Positions 1-10,548 of a stretch of DNA of 64,000 bases are shown here, piece after piece. The stretch is taken from positions 1 through 64,000 of the forward strand of contig NZ_JADH01000002.1 of assembly GCF_000518285.1 (NCBI RefSeq). The letters run 5' to 3'. The notes beneath the pieces are model-generated. The model was not told the origin of the DNA. It worked only from the letters and a program-made list of their open reading frames with translations, and made no database searches. The stretch comes from Williamsoniiplasma lucivorax ATCC 49196 (GTDB lineage: Bacteria; Bacillota_I; Bacilli_A; Mycoplasmatales; Mycoplasmataceae). The position numbers and the translations under genes are program-made. Position 1 is the stretch's first letter. Every line of letters starts with the position of its first letter.

Positions 1-163
1 ATCCTCAAACAAGACTATCATAACCAATTTTTTTTACTTGACGGTTTCAACGTAGAATACTATCTCTGCTAATATTGTATTTTTTAGCAATAGTAGAAGC
101 ATTAGAACTTGATAATTCAGATAATATTTTAATTTTTTCTTCTTTTGTTCATTGTTTTGCCAT
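1..163 (-). mobile_element. IS transposase OrfA, N-terminal part (runs off the left edge)
   Basis: On the minus strand an ORF starts with ATG at 163, preceded by a GAAAGGATG-type RBS, and continues past the window edge. The visible 54 residues begin MAKQWTKEEKIKILSEL and contain a helix-turn-helix of the IS3/IS150 OrfA type (SSSNASTIAKKYNISRDSILRW), with two TGA-coded Trp. OrfA proteins bind the inverted repeats of the element. The sequence between the start codon and about 225 (ending near GTGTCTACTTTA) probably contains the end of the element, because a different, decayed gene begins immediately after it. Family subgroup cannot be set from this fragment. Confidence 0.7.
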
Positions 164-228
164 ATAAAAAACATCCTTTCTAAAGTATTTTATTACAAAA
201 AATGTTGTTTTTTTGTGTCTACTTTATT

Positions 229-827
229 TTAGATGTTCAGTGCTTGGTAATTACTTTTTAGATCAAGAATGAACTAAAAAAAATACAAAAATAACAAGGG
301 GCAAAGATGGTTTAAATATTCACCATTTAGATGAAGACAAAGCTATTATGTTATCAACTTCTGCTTTTGCACAAGAAAACCCCTATGATTGGCAAAAAGC
401 AGAACGATTGGTTTATTGTAATCTTTTAGAGCATCTAGTTTTGCATATAAAAATATTTGAATTGCACATGTGGGCGGCAAGAACTAAAGCTGCTAAGAAA
501 ATGAAAGTTAAAAGTGCATAATCTCTTGTTTTGGTTGGGGTGTATGAAAATTGCCATTTGGGAATTGGTGGAATATATACCTTTATTGTTCCTGAATTAA
601 ATGATATTTATTCAGGAATCAAATATAAACAGCCATGAAAACAAAAAGTTATTGAAATGGTTTTGCCACATAAAAATGATTATTTAAAATGCATCAAAAG
701 ACTAGTTGATTGAAATTTTTCAGAAAACTTATTAACTTCTTTTGTGTACAATCAACCACTAGGTTGGTATAAGAATAAAAATCAAGAGCTTTTCGAAGAG
801 ATGAAAAAGCTTGGTGTAAGACACTAA
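229..827 (+). pseudogene. HNH-like nuclease family remnant, 5' end lost and internal stop
   Basis: One reading frame is clearly protein-like from about 229 to the stop at 825-827 but has no start codon and carries an in-frame TAA at 519-521. Before the stop it reads GKDGLNIHHLDEDKA, then LVYCNLLEHLVLH, an HH...LxxLxxH pattern like HNH nuclease folds. After the stop the same frame continues with ENCHLGIGGIYTFIVPELND and ends near FEEMKKLGVRH. Two TGA Trp codons lie in the second half. The IS at 1-163 abuts its left end, so insertion of that element probably removed the 5' part. The family name rests on the motif only; the pseudogene status is seen directly. Confidence 0.7.
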
Positions 828-871
828 AATTCTCAAAAAAACCTTCCAAAACGAGGGTTTTTTTGAGAATT
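828..871 (+). terminator. Rho-independent terminator
   Basis: A 16-bp perfect stem (AATTCTCAAAAAAACC at 828-843 with GGTTTTTTTGAGAATT at 856-871) lies just after the HNH remnant and before the rpsB leader. Confidence 0.7.
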
Positions 872-875
872 AAGG

Positions 876-1012
876 TATAATGGTTTTATTGTGTATGACT
901 TACAAACTATATACAAGACACACTTAGGGATTCATTAATCCAGTGCCCGAATTCAATAAAAAGGGTGATTGATGTTCGAACTATTTGGAAGAATAACGAA
1001 AGGGGACATTAT
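876..1012 (+). promoter_or_regulatory. rpsB promoter and long 5' leader
   Basis: A perfect TATAAT -10 box is at 876-881; no good -35 is visible because the preceding terminator arm occupies that position. About 120 nt of leader follows, with short self-complementary pieces (GGATT...AATCC near 928-941), ending in AAAGGGG before the rpsB ATG. Leaders of this kind can bind S2 for autoregulation in other bacteria; here that role is inference. Confidence 0.45.
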
Positions 1013-1873
1013 ATGTCACAAATTTTAACAAGAGATGAATTATCTCAAGCAGGTGTTCAATACGGACACCAAACTAAACGTTGAAACCCAAAAATGGCAC
1101 CATACATTTTTGGTTCAAACAAAAAAAATCATATTATTGATTTACAAAAAACAATGGATCAATTAGCTGTTGCTAATGCTCTAATTGAAGACCTTGCCAA
1201 AAAAGATGGAAAAATTTTATTTGTTGGAACTAAAAAAACTGCTAAATTAGCAGTTAAAGAAGCCGCTTTACGTTCAGGAAATTTTTATGTTAATGAACGT
1301 TGATTAGGTGGAACTTTAACTAACATGAAAACAATTTCATCAAGAATTAAAGCTTTATGAATGATTGAAAAAGATGAGGCTGATGGAAAATTAGCTTTAA
1401 GAACTAAAAAAGAGCAAATTATGATTTTGAAGGAAAAAGCAAAATTAGAAAGAACTCTTGGTGGAATTAAACAAATGCGTAAATTACCAGCAGTCTTAGT
1501 TGTTGTTGATCCAAAACAAGACGAAATTGCAGTTAAAGAAGCAAGAAAATTAGGTATTCCCGTGATTGCTTTAGTTGATACAAACATGGACCCAGATACA
1601 GTTGATATTCCAGTACCAGCAAATGATGATATGGCTGAATCTGTGAATATTCTAATTAACAACTTTGTTGATACATTTGCAGCAGCGACTAACTTAACAC
1701 TTGTGCCTTCGGCTTTAAAAGTTGTGGCAACTTTTAAAACAAGAGAAGAAGGAGAAGAAGGTGAAAGAAGACCTTACTTCAAAAAAGATGGTGAATTCAA
1801 AAGAGATGGTGAATTCAAAAAACAATGAAAAAAACCAAATCAAGGTTTTCACAAACCAACTAATAAAGAATAA
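1013..1873 (+). CDS. rpsB: 30S ribosomal protein S2
   Basis: Component of the 30S subunit that binds late at the platform/head junction and is needed for S1-like functions in bacteria. The 286-aa product starts [20 protein letters not shown] and has the family signatures [28 protein letters not shown] and [13 protein letters not shown], followed by [20 protein letters not shown]. Start is chosen for the AAAGGGG site 8 nt upstream. The C-terminal about 40 residues are a charged low-complexity tail with repeated DGEFK units, longer than usual for S2. It is followed by tsf 17 nt downstream, the standard rpsB-tsf pair. Confidence 0.97.
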
Positions 1874-1890
1874 TTAAGGAGATATTAAAG

Positions 1891-2790
1891 ATGGCAATTG
1901 ATGTAAATAAAATTAAAGAATTGCGTGAAATCACTCAAGCAGGGATGATGGACGCTAAAAAAGCTTTAGAAGAAACAAACAATGATATTGATGCTGCAAT
2001 CATTTGATTAAGAGAAAATGGTTTAGCCAAAGCTGCTAAAAAATCTGATCGAGTGGCTGCTGAAGGAGTAACATTAGCAAAACAAAATGATAAATATGCA
2101 ATTATTCTTGAAGTCAACTCTGAAACTGATTTTGTTGCTAAGAACAAAGATTTCTTAGCATTAATCGATGAAATCGCTGATGCTTTATTGGCTGCTAATG
2201 TCCAAACTGTTGAAGAAGCCCATGGTATTGAAACTGTGAAAGGAATTACAATTAAAGAAGCGCTAATTCATGCCACAGCAACAATTGGTGAAAAAATTGA
2301 ATTAAGAAGATTTGAACTAATTGAACTTAAACCAAACCACACAGCGGCTTTTTACAACCATGCAAACAGTCGTATTTCAGTTTTATTAGATTTCGAAGGG
2401 AATCTTGATAACAATGATGCTTACAATGTGGCAATGCATGTTGCTGCAATGGCACCAAAATACCGTTCAATTAATGAAATTCCAGTCGAATTCAAAGAAG
2501 CCGAATTACATGTGATTAGTGAAAATGCTAAAGAAGATCCAAAATTACAAGGAAAACCAGAAAATGTTTTAACTGGAATTTTACAAGGTAAATTATCAAA
2601 ACGTTTAGCTGATGTTAACTTATTAGATCAACAATTTGTAATTGATGAAAAATTCAAAGTTGGTGAATTCTTAAAATCAAAAAATGTTTCATTAAAAACA
2701 ATGATTCGTTACGAAGTTGGAGAAGGAATCGAAAAAATTGTCACTGACTTCGCTAGTGAAGTTGCTGCTCAATTAAACGGAGGAAACTAA
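1891..2790 (+). CDS. tsf: Elongation factor Ts
   Basis: Guanine nucleotide exchange factor for EF-Tu. The 299-aa protein has the N-terminal UBA-like domain with [12 protein letters not shown] (residues 17-28) and the exchange motif TDFVAKN (79-85), followed by the two core subdomains; length is normal for the family. An AAGGAG site precedes the ATG. Lies directly behind rpsB and 1 nt before the next membrane gene, so it is probably co-transcribed with both. Confidence 0.97.
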
Positions 2791-2791
2791 T

Positions 2792-3469
2792 ATGAACTTA
2801 ACCCAACGCATAGCAAGCTGAAATCCAGATGATGTTTTATCATCAAATGGTCTTGATGGTAACACGCCGCTCTTAATTTTAGGAATCATTTTAATGGTTG
2901 CTTCAATTATTATTTTAGGAATGTTTGTTTATTACTTATATCAATTTAAGCAAAGAAAAGCAAAAGTAAAAATTAAAAACCCCATAATGATTTATATTGT
3001 GATTGCAATTTTAGCAGTGGTTTTAATTTTAGGAATCATCGGGGTTGTTTTATTCACACAATCTCATGCAATTTTCTATGATCAATTAAAACCAGATACA
3101 AATTATGGAGCTGATACTGCAGTAATTGCTTTAATTGTTGTTTATGTGTTTGGATATATTGGTTTATTTGGGGTAATGGTCTTTATTTGATTTGGTTTAA
3201 ATAAATTTGCCATTTCCTTCACAGATGATGAAATTATGTTTCTTGGTGAAAAAATTGAATATGCAAAAATTACTAAAATTGTTCAAGATAATACTAAAAA
3301 CGCAGTTTATATTAATTTTGCGCAAGGGAAAAGAAGTTACCGCAGACAAAAATTTAGTCTAAATTCTTCAATTGGGGCTTGAGTTGTGAAACATGCTGAT
3401 TTAAGTGGACATCCAGTTGAAATTGGTGATGAAGACGAATACTTCAAAACTTTAATCAGAGCAAAATAA
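2792..3469 (+). CDS. Membrane protein of unknown function
   Basis: A 225-aa protein with three predicted membrane segments (about residues 25-50, 65-87 and 108-132) and a basic cytoplasmic linker KQRKAKVKIKN between the first two. The C-terminal 90 residues (FAISFTDDEIMFLGEKIEYAKIT onward) look like a small soluble beta domain resembling PH-like or bacterial pleckstrin-type modules, though that is only an impression. RBS GGAGG lies inside the end of tsf, so translation is probably coupled. I do not recognise a family; it interrupts the usual tsf-pyrH adjacency. Confidence 0.85.
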
Positions 3470-3470
3470 T

Positions 3471-3489
3471 CAGGGCATTGCCCTTTTTA
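3471..3489 (+). terminator. Short terminator-like hairpin
   Basis: AGGGC/GCCCT hairpin followed by TTTTTA directly after the membrane gene; a second AT-rich hairpin (TTTTCAAAAA...TTTTTGAAAA) follows. Confidence 0.5.
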
Positions 3490-3648
3490 TTTTCAAAAAA
3501 TATTTTTGAAAATAAAAATTTAATATCTTGATCACTTGAATAATGATTTTCGAGTACTTGAACGTTGATTAGATGTGTGATGGAATATTAAGTTATATAT
3601 TTAATATAATGAATAATTGATATAATTAATAAGATGAAAAGGAGTAAA

Positions 3649-4362
3649 ATGAGTTTAAAATACAAAAGAATTTTACTTAAGTTAAGTGGAGAAGCTTTAA
3701 AAAGCAATGATGAAATTTATGATAAACAAGCTTTAGAATCTGTCAGCCAACAAATTATTGAACTAACAAAACAAGGTTTAGAAGTTGGGATTGTCATCGG
3801 TGGAGGTAATATCTGAAGAGGGAAGTTAGGAACTGATCTCGGTTTACCACAAATTGAAGGTGATTATATGGGGATGATGGCCACATATATGAATGGTTTA
3901 GCTTTGGCTGGAACATTAAATCGTCTTGGTTTTACTAAAGTGGAAGTATATGCTTCTTTAGAATTAAAAACTGTCACACTTTCATACAACTTCAAAGAAG
4001 CTCGTCAAAAATTACAAGAAGGCTATGTGTTAATTTTTGTGGGAGGAACTGGATTTAGTTACTTCACAACTGATACAGCCTCAACAATTCGAGCAATTGA
4101 AATTGATGCTGATGCTTTATTAATGGCTAAAAATGGTGTGGCTGGAGTTTATGACAAAGATCCAAAAACTCACCCCAATGCAAAAATGTATCAAGTTTTA
4201 ACCCACAAAGAAGTGGCTGATAAAAACTTACGTGTGATGGACTTAACAGCGGCTACTTTAGCAAAAGATGCTAATTTGCAAATTGAAGTGTTTGATATGC
4301 AAGGCGAAAATAATATTGTTAAAGTAATGAACAATGAATTAGAATCAACAATAATTAAATAG
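3649..4362 (+). CDS. pyrH: UMP kinase
   Basis: Phosphorylates UMP to UDP; hexameric amino-acid-kinase fold enzyme. The 237-aa product has KRILLKLSGEAL at the N-terminus, GIVIGGGNIWRG for phosphate binding, DYMGMMATYMN, and the C-terminal NGVAGVYDKDPK and VMDLTAATLAKD motifs. An upstream in-frame ATG at 3634 is rejected because AAAAGGAG at 3637-3644 is placed exactly as RBS for 3649. Precedes frr by 10 nt, the conserved pair. Confidence 0.96.
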
Positions 4363-4372
4363 GAGAGAAAAA

Positions 4373-4927
4373 ATGATTGATATTAAAAAAGTTTTAAATG
4401 ATGCAGAACAAGAAATGAACAAAACTGTGCAAGCATGAGTTGAGCATTTAGCAAAAGTCAGAACTGGACGTGCTAATGCTAATATGTTGGATGGAGTGAT
4501 GGTGAATTATTATGGAACACCAACCCCAATCAACCAAACTGGACAAATTACTACTCCAGAACACCACTTAATTGTCGTAAAACCATATGATCGTAACATG
4601 GTTGGAGAAATTGTTGGAGCAATTAACAAAGCTGATTTAGGTTTAAATCCAATTGCTGATGCAGAAGTTGTGCGTCTTAAAATTCCAGCCCTAACTGAAG
4701 ACATTAGAAAAGAACTTGTCAAAAAAGTTTCTAAAGAATTAGAAAGCTACAAAGTCAGAATCAGAAACTCAAGAAGAGATGCGATTGATGTTGTGAAAAA
4801 AGATAAAGAATCATCAGAAGATCTAGTTAAAGGAACTGAAAAAGATATTCAAGTTTTAACAGATAAGTTTATTAAAGAGTTAGATGAACTAACTAAAGTA
4901 AAAGAAAAAGATTTATTAACAATTTAA
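4373..4927 (+). CDS. frr: Ribosome recycling factor
   Basis: Splits post-termination ribosomes together with EF-G. The 184-aa protein has the expected length and the conserved [14 protein letters not shown] segment and [10 protein letters not shown] near the C-terminal helix bundle. Start is supported by AGGAGAG at 4362-4368. Closely follows pyrH. A weak hairpin (CATTG/CAATG at 4948-4962 followed by TTTTT) may end the transcript before argS. Confidence 0.96.
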
Positions 4928-5014
4928 GATTGCATTAAAGAATTAAGCATTGTAGAGCAATGTTTTTCTTTATATGAGTTAAAATATTGATATATTTTTA
5001 AAAAGGAGGACACA

Positions 5015-6673
5015 ATGAAAATTATTGAAATTTTTAAAAATGATTTAAGTACCATTTTGAAAGGGATGAACATCGATCTTGAACCAATTGTTGAAATCAA
5101 CAAAGGTAAAGATAATGGTCATTTTTCCACAACGGTTGCTTTAATGTCAGCCAAGCAGGTTGGTAAAAATCCCATTGAATTAGCAAAAACAATTACTGCT
5201 AAATTAGGTGAAAAAGATTATTATTCATCAATTAAAATTGCTGGACCTGGTTTTATTAATGTTGAAATCAAACCAGAAGTTTTATCAACAATTATTTTGA
5301 ACATTATGCATGAGAAAGATAGCTATGGTCAAAATGAAAACAAAAACTATATTATTAATTTAGAAGAAGTTTCTGCTAACCCAACTGGATGATTACATCT
5401 TGGTCATGCAAGAAATGCTGTGACTGGAGATACATTAAGACGCATTTGAGAGAAAGATGGTTATGAAGTGCAAACCGAATACTATACTAACGATGCTGGT
5501 AACCAAGTCAATGTTTTAGCTGTGACTGTTTTTGTGTACTACTTAAATATGATTGGTGTCGAAGCTGAATTACCAAGTGTTGCTTATAAAGGTGATGCTT
5601 ATGATGATGTGGCTGCTAGTTTTGTTAGTGAATATGGTGATAAATTCAAAGACATCAAATTTACTGATAATCAAATTTTGGATCCTCAAGTGCATGATAT
5701 TTTTAGATATAAATCTGTTGCATATTTTATGGAAATCATTAAAGACCAACTAAAACAAATTGGTCTAGAAATTGCTCACTATTCTAGTGAGCAAGAAATG
5801 TATGACCATCATGAGATTGAAAAAACATTAGCATTATATAAAGAAAAAAATGCGACATATGAAAAAGATGGCGCAGTTTGATTAAGAACTACTGATTTTG
5901 GTGATGATAAAGACCGTGTTTTAGTTAAATCTGATGGAACTTATACTTACATCGTGCCTGATTTAGCAACTCACCGCATCCGTATTGAAAGAACCAAAGC
6001 TGATAAATTAATTAACGTTTGAGGTGGAGATCATCATGGTTATATTAACCGTATGCGTGCTGGTTTAGCACTTTTAGGGGCAAAACCAGATATCTTAGAT
6101 ATTGAAATGGTCCAAATGGTGCGTTTAGTCAAAGATGGCCAAGAATTTAAAATGTCTAAACGTAAAGGAACAGCTGTTTGAATGATTGATTTACTAGAAA
6201 TGGTTGGTAAAGATGCTTTAAGGTATATGTTAGCTTCAAAATCAAGTTCAGCACATATGGAATTAGACATTGGTTTAGTCCAAGAAAAAACTAGTGCTAA
6301 CCCAGTTTACTACGCTCAATATGCCACAGCGAGATGTAATTCAATTTTAAATCAAGCCAAAGAAAAAAACATTGAACCTAAAATTGGGAAGACTCATTTA
6401 TTGAATCATGAAAAAGAAATTCAATTATTAGTCACTTTAGATAATTTCTCTGAACTTGTCCGTATTGCTTCAAAAAACAAAGCACCACAATTAATTTGTG
6501 ATTACATTCAACTGATTGCTAAACAATTCCATTCATACTATTCTGAGATTAAAATTATTAATGAAAATGAATTAGAACTAACCCAATATCGTTTAGGATT
6601 TATTCAAAGTATTTTACAAGTTTTTAAAAATACTTTTGATTTAATTGGTCTTGAAGTTGTCAGCAAAATGTAA
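5015..6673 (+). CDS. argS: Arginyl-tRNA synthetase
   Basis: Charges tRNA-Arg. The 552-aa class I synthetase has the N-terminal additional domain, the HIGH-type motif WLHLGHARN (residues 126-134), a catalytic-core segment [11 protein letters not shown], and the KMSKS-type motif KMSKRKG around residue 380; the C-terminal helical anticodon-binding domain is complete. Several TGA codons are read as Trp, for example in TGWLHLGH and VWGGDHH. AAAAGGAGG lies 6 nt before the ATG. The window also encodes a tRNA-Arg(UCU) substrate at 53729. Confidence 0.97.
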
Positions 6674-6684
6674 CAGGAGCATCA

Positions 6685-8208
6685 ATGCATTTATTTAATT
6701 GAGATTTGTATATTATCAATCCAATTTTCATTTTTATTGGGATTTTCCTCTTGTTTTTACTTGCTAAAAAAGAAAAAGAAAATAAGTTTTGGTGATTATT
6801 TTATATTGAAACATTAGCTATTTGAATCGTTAATGGTTTTTTGATGCGTAATAATCTTGTCCAAATGGGTATCGGAACAATGAATATGTCGATTACTGCA
6901 ATTGCTGTATTTACAATTTTTGTTAGTGCTTTTCTTATTGGTATGATTTTAAAACCATTAGCAATTTGGTTGACTCATAAAGCACAAAATCGTCGTATTT
7001 GAATGTGAATGGGGATCATGACCACGTTAGTGGCTTTGATTTTAGCAACAATCTTTATGAACAAACAAACACCACTTGTCGTCTTGGTCATTTCCACTTT
7101 ATTTATTGGTTTTTCTATTTCCACCCAAACTTTATACTTCTTACTACCCAACGAACAGTTTTACTACCGTTTATTCCCTATTTTTACAAGTTTAAAAATG
7201 GGGATGGTGACCAGTTTAGGAGCTTATATTGGTTTATTCTTGTTTTCCATTAATGGTGCGATTTCTGGTTATCAAGAAGTAAACACGCATAATTTCCCTA
7301 ACATTAATTATGCTGTTGTGATTACCATTCTCTTCTTATTAATTGGTGTTTCCTTTGCAATGTCTTTTTTTAATTTAGAAAGAACTAAATTTATTAATTC
7401 TTTTGATCAAACAATTAATAAACAACTCCAACCTTATAGATTTAAAGTGCTTATTTTAATTGTGCTTGCTGCTTTTTGGTTAGGGGTTATGTCTGGTTTA
7501 ATTCAAAACCAATTACTTGATTTTATGATCGCTTCTTCTTTAAAACAAACTAATTATAGTGATTCATTTATTTATAGTATGGTCTCATTTAATAAAGATG
7601 CCTTCCTTGTACCTGGTTTCTTATTTGGTTATTTCATTTATCGCGTCATTTTCAAAAAAATGACTGTTGTGCAAACTTTAACTATTTTATTTGTGGTTTC
7701 AGGTATTGCGGCTGTTTTAGCCAGTTTTACTAACTATTTAGAAGTGATGGTTTTTGCCAACATTATTTTTGGAATTACTATTTCGATTACCTTCTATTTA
7801 TTAATTGGTTATTCAATGATGTGAAATTATCGTAACAAAGCTGTTTTAGTCACTGGTTTTGTTGTTTCAGCTAACATGTTAGGAATCTTTTTAATGGAAA
7901 CAATGTGAACTATTTTGAAATCAACTTATTTTGTTGATTCATTTGCTTTATTTTCAATTCACAACATTTTGCATGCCAATCCCGCCACGATTGCGATCTT
8001 CTTAGACAAGATTAATCATGTGCTAACAATTGTTTATGCTGTTGTCTTTACCTTAATTGTTTTCTACTGTATTTTTATTGTTACTTGAGCAAAACAATTT
8101 ATGGCTGAAATGAATGATATTCAAAAAGGAACTTTAAAAATGGCAACTATTGAGAAAAAAATCATGGTTGGTAAAATGAAAAACAAAGTGCTTGAGTTCA
8201 ATGATTAA
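6685..8208 (+). CDS. MFS-like polytopic membrane transporter
   Basis: A 507-aa very hydrophobic protein with about 12 predicted membrane helices spread over the whole length, short basic loops (THKAQNRR, NLERTKF) and a cytoplasmic C-terminus (AKQFMAEMNDIQKG). This layout fits the major facilitator superfamily proteins of unknown substrate common in Mollicutes. It uses both TGG and TGA for Trp, sometimes side by side (KFWWLF). CAGGAGC precedes the ATG, 11 nt after argS, so the two may be co-transcribed. Substrate cannot be told from the sequence. Confidence 0.75.
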
Positions 8209-8240
8209 TTAACAATGATGTATTAATCCCCAATTTTTAG

Positions 8241-8270
8241 GCCAAGCTATTTGCTAATAGCTTGGCATTT
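8241..8270 (+). terminator. Rho-independent terminator
   Basis: 11-bp perfect stem GCCAAGCTATT/AATAGCTTGGC with a 4-nt loop, followed by ATTTTAAT, after the transporter gene. Confidence 0.75.
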
Positions 8271-8308
8271 TAATATAATTTATTTACAAAATATAGAAAG
8301 GGTAAAAA

Positions 8309-8572
8309 ATGAAATTACAAAGATTTATCGCTTCTTTTTTAAATACAGCCTTAGTTTTGGTGAACATTGTTTTATTATTGATTGAAATGCCATTACTTGG
8401 TGAAATGATAGTGAATGTTCCTTTACCAGAAGGACGTCGTAAAAAAGTTCTTTTTGGACTAATTACATTTGCATGTTTCTTCTTTATTATTCCTTGAATT
8501 ATTAACATTGTTTTTTGATTTCAAGAAGAAGCTTCAGTGCCAACAAGAATATTTAATAAATTTGTTAAATAA
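8309..8572 (+). CDS. Small two-helix membrane protein
   Basis: An 87-aa protein with two membrane segments (about 9-32 and 49-72) separated by a polar turn LPEGRRKKV, ending in a short basic tail. GAAAGGG precedes the ATG and terminators lie on both sides, so it is a monocistronic unit. No family recognised. The C-terminal 25 residues depend on TGA being read as Trp (PWIINIVFWFQ). Confidence 0.7.
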
Positions 8573-8599
8573 TTTTTCAACATTTTGAGAAAATGTTAG

Positions 8600-8629
8600 A
8601 AAAAACTCGATTAACAATCGAGTTTTTTT
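8600..8629 (+). terminator. Rho-independent terminator
   Basis: AAAAAACTCGATT / AATCGAGTTTTTT hairpin with a U-tract, just after the small membrane gene. Confidence 0.75.
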
Positions 8630-8844
8630 GCCCTTTTTTGATTAAAAAAGATAGTAAATTAAATCGAAGAAAAAATAAAAACAAAGGCAATGATCACCTT
8701 AGTTTGTTATTTGTTGGATTTCTTTGTTGATGATCTGATATAAAATCAATTCTTGAAGAATATTAGATCAATTAGTCAAATAACCCAAGGGTATTATCAG
8801 CTAATGCATATCCTTATTTTTAGATAAAAGGTTATAATTAAAAT

Positions 8845-9699
8845 ATGAATAAAGAGACACCCAAACTAATCGAACAATTGGAAATAATAGTGCACTATTT
8901 AAAAACTAAAAAATATCAAGAAGTGGAAATTTTAAGAATTAAAAAAGCTTTAAGTTCAATCGTTGATTTTTTAATTATTAATTCTAATGATTTTGTTTTT
9001 TTATTGGATCAAGAAGATAAAAGAAATGGTTTAAATTTAAATTTTAATGTGAATGCTAAAAACAAAAACTTAATGTCATTTCATGAGGTGACAAAAATCC
9101 TTTATTATTTAAAAACTATTTTTGCGATGTTATTAAGTTACTTGCCTGATTTCTTCAATTACTACATTTATTCAGAAGTAAAATACATGTTAATGTTTTA
9201 TGTGAAAGAAACATTAGATGATCCGAAAATTGAAGCAGTTAACAAAAGACATAAGATTTCAGATACTTATTACCATAAGCAAAGTGCATTGTTTAAATAT
9301 ATTTACTCAATTTATGATAAATTATTATATGTTAACTTACATGTAACACAAAAGTTTGAATTAAATAATTTAACCGAACAAAAACATTATCAATTTAGTG
9401 CTGATTTTTTAAAATCATCATTACCATTAATTAAAGATGGAATCATGGCTCGCAAAATGGAAGTTTTTTTAAAAGCTTTAGATCGCAGTAGTGCATTTCA
9501 CTACATTCGAATTTTAAGAAATAACGTCGAACATAACTTTATTAATCCAGAGTTGCGATTCAATTATGCACTACAAACACAATTACTCTTTATTATGTTA
9601 ATGAAAATTGTTATTGAAATTGAGTTTCATTTTAAACGTGATAGTGATATCTATGAATTATTAACAACAAATCATACTAAAAATAGTAAAATCAAATAA
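8845..9699 (+). CDS. Uncharacterised alpha-helical protein with HEPN-like RN-x3-H motif
   Basis: A 284-aa soluble protein, rich in Leu, Ile, Lys and Tyr and predicted almost all-helical. Near the C-terminus (about residue 231) it reads RILRNNVEHNF, matching the R-[polar]-x(3-5)-H signature of HEPN-domain RNases and HEPN antiphage or toxin proteins, with the motif near the last helices as usual in that fold. No other domain is recognised. It lies 18 nt upstream of scpA in the same direction, so it is probably in the scpAB-rluB transcript, but contributes no known chromosome-segregation role. No RBS of usual strength is visible (TAAAAGGTTATAATTAAAAT), and the ATG is taken from the ORF limits. 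Function unknown; HEPN assignment is motif-based inference. Confidence 0.75.
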   Translation: MNKETPKLIEQLEIIVHYLKTKKYQEVEILRIKKALSSIVDFLIINSNDFVFLLDQEDKRNGLNLNFNVNAKNKNLMSFHEVTKILYYLKTIFAMLLSYLPDFFNYYIYSEVKYMLMFYVKETLDDPKIEAVNKRHKISDTYYHKQSALFKYIYSIYDKLLYVNLHVTQKFELNNLTEQKHYQFSADFLKSSLPLIKDGIMARKMEVFLKALDRSSAFHYIRILRNNVEHNFINPELRFNYALQTQLLFIMLMKIVIEIEFHFKRDSDIYELLTTNHTKNSKIK

Positions 9700-9717
9700 G
9701 CAGAAAAAGGTGAGAGA

Positions 9718-10548
9718 ATGCAACATTGAGACGAAATAAGAATAGGAAGTTTTTCTGGTCCGCTAGACTTGTTATTAACAATGGTGAGAGAAAAGAAAAT
9801 TAATATTATGGATATTAATTTAATCGAATTAGCTGATCAATATGTCGACTATATTCAAAAACAGCAATCATTAGATATTGAGATTGCTAGTGAATATTTA
9901 ACGATGGCAGCCCAATTGATTGAAATGAAGTCACATTTATTACTGCCAAAAGAAGAAGAATTTATCGAAGAAAATAATTTATATGAAGATTTCTTATACC
10001 AGTTAACACAATATGACCAAATTAGAAGTGTGGCTGATTACTTTCTTAAAAAACAAGAAGAGTTCTTTTTATCATTTTCCAAAAATAAATCTAAAACTAA
10101 ATTTTCAATAGCTGCTGCTCAAGCCAATGAAGATGAATTATTAGTAGAACCATTAACAATGGATATGGACATGTTTGCCCAAATTTTTAAAGACATCATG
10201 ACGCGTTCGACACTAGAACATGATAACCTCTTAGAAGATTACGATGATTATTTTAATACAATTACAACTGATGTAATTTCTCCCCAAGAAATTACTCACA
10301 TGATTTTAATGATTATGCGAACAGACCCCAAAAAACGTTGAAGATTAGAAGAATTAATTTCTAAAGATATTTTAAATTTAAAAAATCTGATCTCAACATT
10401 TTTAGCAGTACTTGATATTGTCAGATATCAAGTTGCAACCATTCAACAAGAAGAGAAAACTTTATATGTTGAATTTACTCAAGAAGCTTTGGATGACCAA
10501 AGCATTATCGAAGGATTGGAGAATAGAAATTATGATGCACAAGAATAA
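9718..10548 (+). CDS. scpA: Segregation and condensation protein A
   Basis: Kleisin subunit of the SMC-ScpAB condensin; its N-terminal domain binds the SMC neck and its C-terminal winged helix binds the SMC cap. The 276-aa product starts MQHWDEIRIGSFSGPLDLLL, the typical ScpA opening, and contains the conserved SEYLTMAAQLIEMKSHLLLP helix region (written here within 20 residues). An internal TGA is Trp at about residue 208. AAAGGTGAG precedes the ATG. Overlaps scpB by 17 nt, implying coupled translation. Confidence 0.95.

Noticed and set aside
1285-1662. 125-aa minus-strand ORF inside rpsB
   Set aside because: Shadow ORF on the opposite strand of a ribosomal protein gene.
4928-5014. T-box leader for argS
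   Set aside because: The leader is only about 80 nt, with no TGGxACC or specifier-loop pattern.
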